This document shows positions 52,645 to 64,000 of a stretch of 64,000 nt of DNA, one piece after another (positions within the stretch are counted from its first letter, which is position 1; the number at the start of each line of letters is the position of its first letter). A program made the translations under genes and the position numbers. The notes under the pieces were generated by a model, which was not told where the DNA came from, made no database searches, and saw only the letters and a list, made by a program, of their open reading frames with translations. Source of the DNA: Auanema rhodensis (Eukaryota > Nematoda > Chromadorea > Rhabditida > Rhabditidae); assembly GCA_964057225.1 (NCBI GenBank), contig OZ059898.1:3782001-3846000 (forward strand), read 5' to 3'.

Positions 52645-52944
52645 TTCCTTTTTTTTTGCGAAGGTTTAGAAATAAATCTATAACTTAACTTTATTGCAAG
52701 TAATTTATGTGAACCAACACAACAAGATTCTTAGACTGTAAATGCTTTTTTTAACGACTAAAGGAAGGTATATTATGCTGGGCAAATAAATAATTCAATT
52801 ATAAAAAATACTAATGCTTATTGTACAATTAATTACATCAGTATTATGGGAATAATTACAAAAACCCGTTTCATGGTAATGACCAGGAATATTTTGAAAA
52901 CGTAGACGATATTCATGATTTAAACGCTCAACCCTGACGAAAAA
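52645..52944. other. Intergenic gap between two co-directional genes
   Basis: 300 bp that must hold the 3' untranslated region of the MATH-BTB gene and the promoter or 5' leader of the 5-phosphatase gene. It is AT-rich. A purine run (aaaaaaaaag on the minus strand) lies immediately before the 5-phosphatase ATG. No canonical TATA box or canonical AATAAA on the minus strand stood out. The short same-strand spacing would be compatible with a polycistronic unit, but nothing here proves one. Confidence 0.5.
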
Positions 52945-54627
52945 TTACTTTCCTGTAAGGGTTTTTCGAAGCCGTTTTTTTGCAGGACCTGGCCCCAGTC
53001 GAACATTTGAAGAATCTTCATAGTATTCATCACATGACAATACGGCCTCCAATAGCTCGGTGGCTAGCTCATGCCTCTCCTTGAGAATACAAATTTTTTT
53101 TTAAAAATTTTGATAGAACTTACTTTTTTCATATTTCTCCATTCCGGTGTTCGAATTACACTTTTCAAATGAAATGATAAAAATCGTATGACAGCCTGAA
53201 ATTAAAATATCAAGAATAGCTCATTAAAGAAAATTGAAACTTGTTTCAAGAACGTAGCAGAAAACGTATCAGCAAAAAGTGCGATTGACGTTACATTTTT
53301 TTGTGATAGTGATTGAGCTATTATTCTTTCACAGTGTTCTTTCAGAATAAGAACTTCGTATTTATCGGCTGAAAATTAAAATATACAGCTGCAATATTCA
53401 TATCTTGTACGCAATGTCATACCTACAGCTAAGATATCATCAACGCTATTGGAATTTTCAAGACACTCCATCGATCCTGTGTACATAAACTCAACCATTG
53501 CGCGCACCTTAACTTCAGAAAGTATTTATTGAAACCGGAAGCAAAACACTACCGATTCATATTTAGCATCCATCATATCAATAACGCCTTCTTGTGCTTC
53601 TATCATGGAAGCGTTTAAAAACATCGAACGAAATACGGGAGAATGCTGTCCTAAGACACATCGATGGGCTTTGATAGTTTTAGTTCCAATCTAAAAAATA
53701 TAAACTGCTTGTCTTAAGCATAAAACTTACTTTTATAATGCAATCAGAAAAAACTTCATTTTCCCACATTTCTCTGTTGTTTTCTCTCACACTGATCTCT
53801 GCCTTATCTTCCGTATCCTCTAATGTACATTCTTCATCATCAGCAGGCTCAACAGATATTTTAGAACCAGGAGGAAAGTATTCAACTTCACAAATAAGCA
53901 AAAGGGAACCATCTGATCGTAAAGCTCCTGACATTTTTTCGCGAGAAACCTAGATGGAATCCGAATAAAATTTTATAACATAAAACACGAACTTGAAATT
54001 TCCCCCGGCCTTGTTGATTCGTAAAATCTTTAGTATCACGACAAACGCTTATTCTAACTGCATTTCCATCGAGAGCATATATTTGAAATTCTGTCATAAT
54101 CGGTTCCTCACCCCTCTAAAGCAAAAGAAACCTTATGAAATTGAAAGACAAGATTTGTTTCGAGTTACTTGTAGCCCAACTTGACGAAGAAAAAATGAAA
54201 CATTATTAGAATCTTCTTCCCGTTTACCATTTGGATAAACATGAAGCTCCCAGCAAACTGTTGGTGCCTGATAGGGAAAATATTATATTTAGAATAAATC
54301 AGAAAACCTGCGGTACTCCGAACTGCCTGCTTATGAGATTCTGCCCATTTTTGAAGAGCTTCATCAACTTTTCGAACTAAAAGGTTTATTTATTAATAAA
54401 AATATTAAATACTAACTTGATCAATTTTCCACTCCAATTTTGTTGATAAAGCAGTAACCTTGGTTGCTTGTTTGGATATTACTTCTAACCTTTTCCCCTG
54501 TGAGAGATTCGAATCATCATCTGAAATCCCATAGATACTAATTTTTTATTAGTTCACAAATACTTCTGGCAAATGATCTGGAGCTTCCAGCCGAGTTGTT
54601 AGCATTAAACGATCTAGACATTTTCAT
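52945..54627 (-). CDS. MATH-BTB protein, Cul3 ubiquitin-ligase adaptor type
   Basis: Proteins of this architecture (SPOP, MEL-26) bind substrates through MATH and Cullin-3 through BTB (family knowledge). Eleven exons (minus strand): 54627-54564, 54520-54417, 54376-54308, 54267-54169, 54115-53993, 53949-53731, 53690-53553, 53507-53423, 53368-53241, 53195-53124, 53079-52945. They total 1236 nt, giving 411 residues; introns are 40-54 bp, all GT-AG. A Ser/Asn-rich N-terminus (1-25) precedes the MATH domain (about 50-185), which has WKIDQF, WELHVYPNGK (85-94) and a LLLICEVEYF strand. An acidic linker (187-204, EPADDEE...EDTED) leads into BTB (about 214-330), with WENEVFSDC (215-223) and AHRCVLGQHSPVFRSMF (234-250), then ADKYEVLILKEHCE. 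A BACK-like helical region follows, ending in a basic tail, GPGPAKKRLRK (396-406), resembling the nuclear signal of SPOP. Overall similarity to SPOP looks moderate, so I do not assign orthology. ATG 54621 is an in-frame alternative start. Confidence 0.92.
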
Positions 54628-55033
54628 AGGTTATACAAATCCATAACACCAGTGAACCGAAAACAAAGCAAATTAATCAATTCTATTTTTACCCATACAC
54701 AAATTACGTAGGGAAAGCATAAAAACCTTAGATCTTTGAAACAAATATAAAAAAATATAAAATACAAATACATAAAAACAATTTGCTATGTAAATATCGT
54801 GACGGGCCTGCTTTACTCTGACACAAAGACGTCATTGAAAAATAGTTTTCAAATTGCCGCATTTGTATAACATGCACATCAGTATCATTTTTGGAGAGTA
54901 GCCAATTTTCGAATTTTTTTTTATGAACAGGGTTATATGTTATAAATTTGTTTTATTCAAATTACAATTTTTATTATATGTTATATATAAATTACTATTT
55001 ATAGATTTTTACGTCGGGGATTATTCTCAAACT
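54628..55033. other. Divergent intergenic promoter region
   Basis: 406 bp separating two divergently transcribed genes, so it must contain both promoters unless they use distant elements. Strongly AT-rich, with tracts such as ttatatataaatt near 54980. A GACGTCA-like motif (acaaagacgtcatt, 54825-54838) resembles a half-changed CRE/ATF site; this is a weak motif match. tatttatag near 55005 could serve as a trans-splice acceptor if this lineage uses spliced leaders. No coding exon was recognised. Confidence 0.5.

Positions 55034-64000
<8,967 letters not shown>

Noticed and set aside
52945-54627. Direct SPOP orthologue
   Set aside because: Domain order and the basic tail agree, but the sequence is too different from the highly conserved SPOP; only the MATH-BTB class is supported.

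Overview
This is a eukaryotic nuclear window, almost certainly from an animal. It has two parts: about 50.5 kb of satellite DNA (1 to ~50505), then a compact gene cluster (50966 to 64000). The animal call rests on the gene content. There is a spliceosomal Prp8 whose translation stays collinear with the human protein, a SKICH-type inositol polyphosphate 5-phosphatase and a MATH-BTB protein. I assembled 66 introns across the three genes; 65 are 37-59 bp long and one is 157 bp. The phylum cannot be fixed from sequence alone. Ultrashort introns, AT-rich non-coding DNA and short intergenic gaps occur in several compact-genome lineages (flatworms, nematodes, orthonectids, appendicularians). The majority of TAG acceptors argues against a typical rhabditid nematode.

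Region 1 (1-49349) is one uninterrupted head-to-tail array of a ~351-bp monomer. A 362-bp variant carries an 11-bp segment, and a 350-bp variant lacks one base. Spacing arithmetic from 305 to 49088 gives 138 complete monomers: 32 long, and 7 with the 1-bp loss. Monomers differ by a small shared set of diagnostic substitutions. These reveal nested higher-order structure: a 13-15-mer on the left, 702-bp dimers, and a 14.0-kb run of forty monomers of exactly 351 bp. Recurrent 63-codon open frames exist on both strands, but they begin at TTG, not ATG, and are a by-product of repetition, not genes. At 49350 the array flips orientation. About three inverted monomers follow, and the array fades out near 50505.

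Region 2 (50506-50965) is a unique-sequence flank holding a foldback element with 26-bp inverted arms (50626-50750) and the poly(A) signal of the first gene.

Region 3 has two minus-strand genes, each of 11 exons. One is a 414-residue inositol polyphosphate 5-phosphatase with a C-terminal SKICH domain (INPP5K-like, 50966-52644). The other is a 411-residue MATH-BTB protein of the Cul3 adaptor type (52945-54627). They lie 300 bp apart on the same strand. A 406-bp divergent intergenic region separates them from prp8 on the plus strand, 55034 to beyond the window end. prp8 is split into 47 exons within the window, encoding 2291 residues; the last ~34 residues lie outside.

The three genes share no pathway: phosphoinositide dephosphorylation, substrate recruitment for ubiquitylation, and the core of the spliceosome. 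What unites them is their architecture of ~42-bp introns with weak donors and TAG-rich acceptors, and their position directly beside a megasatellite-scale array.
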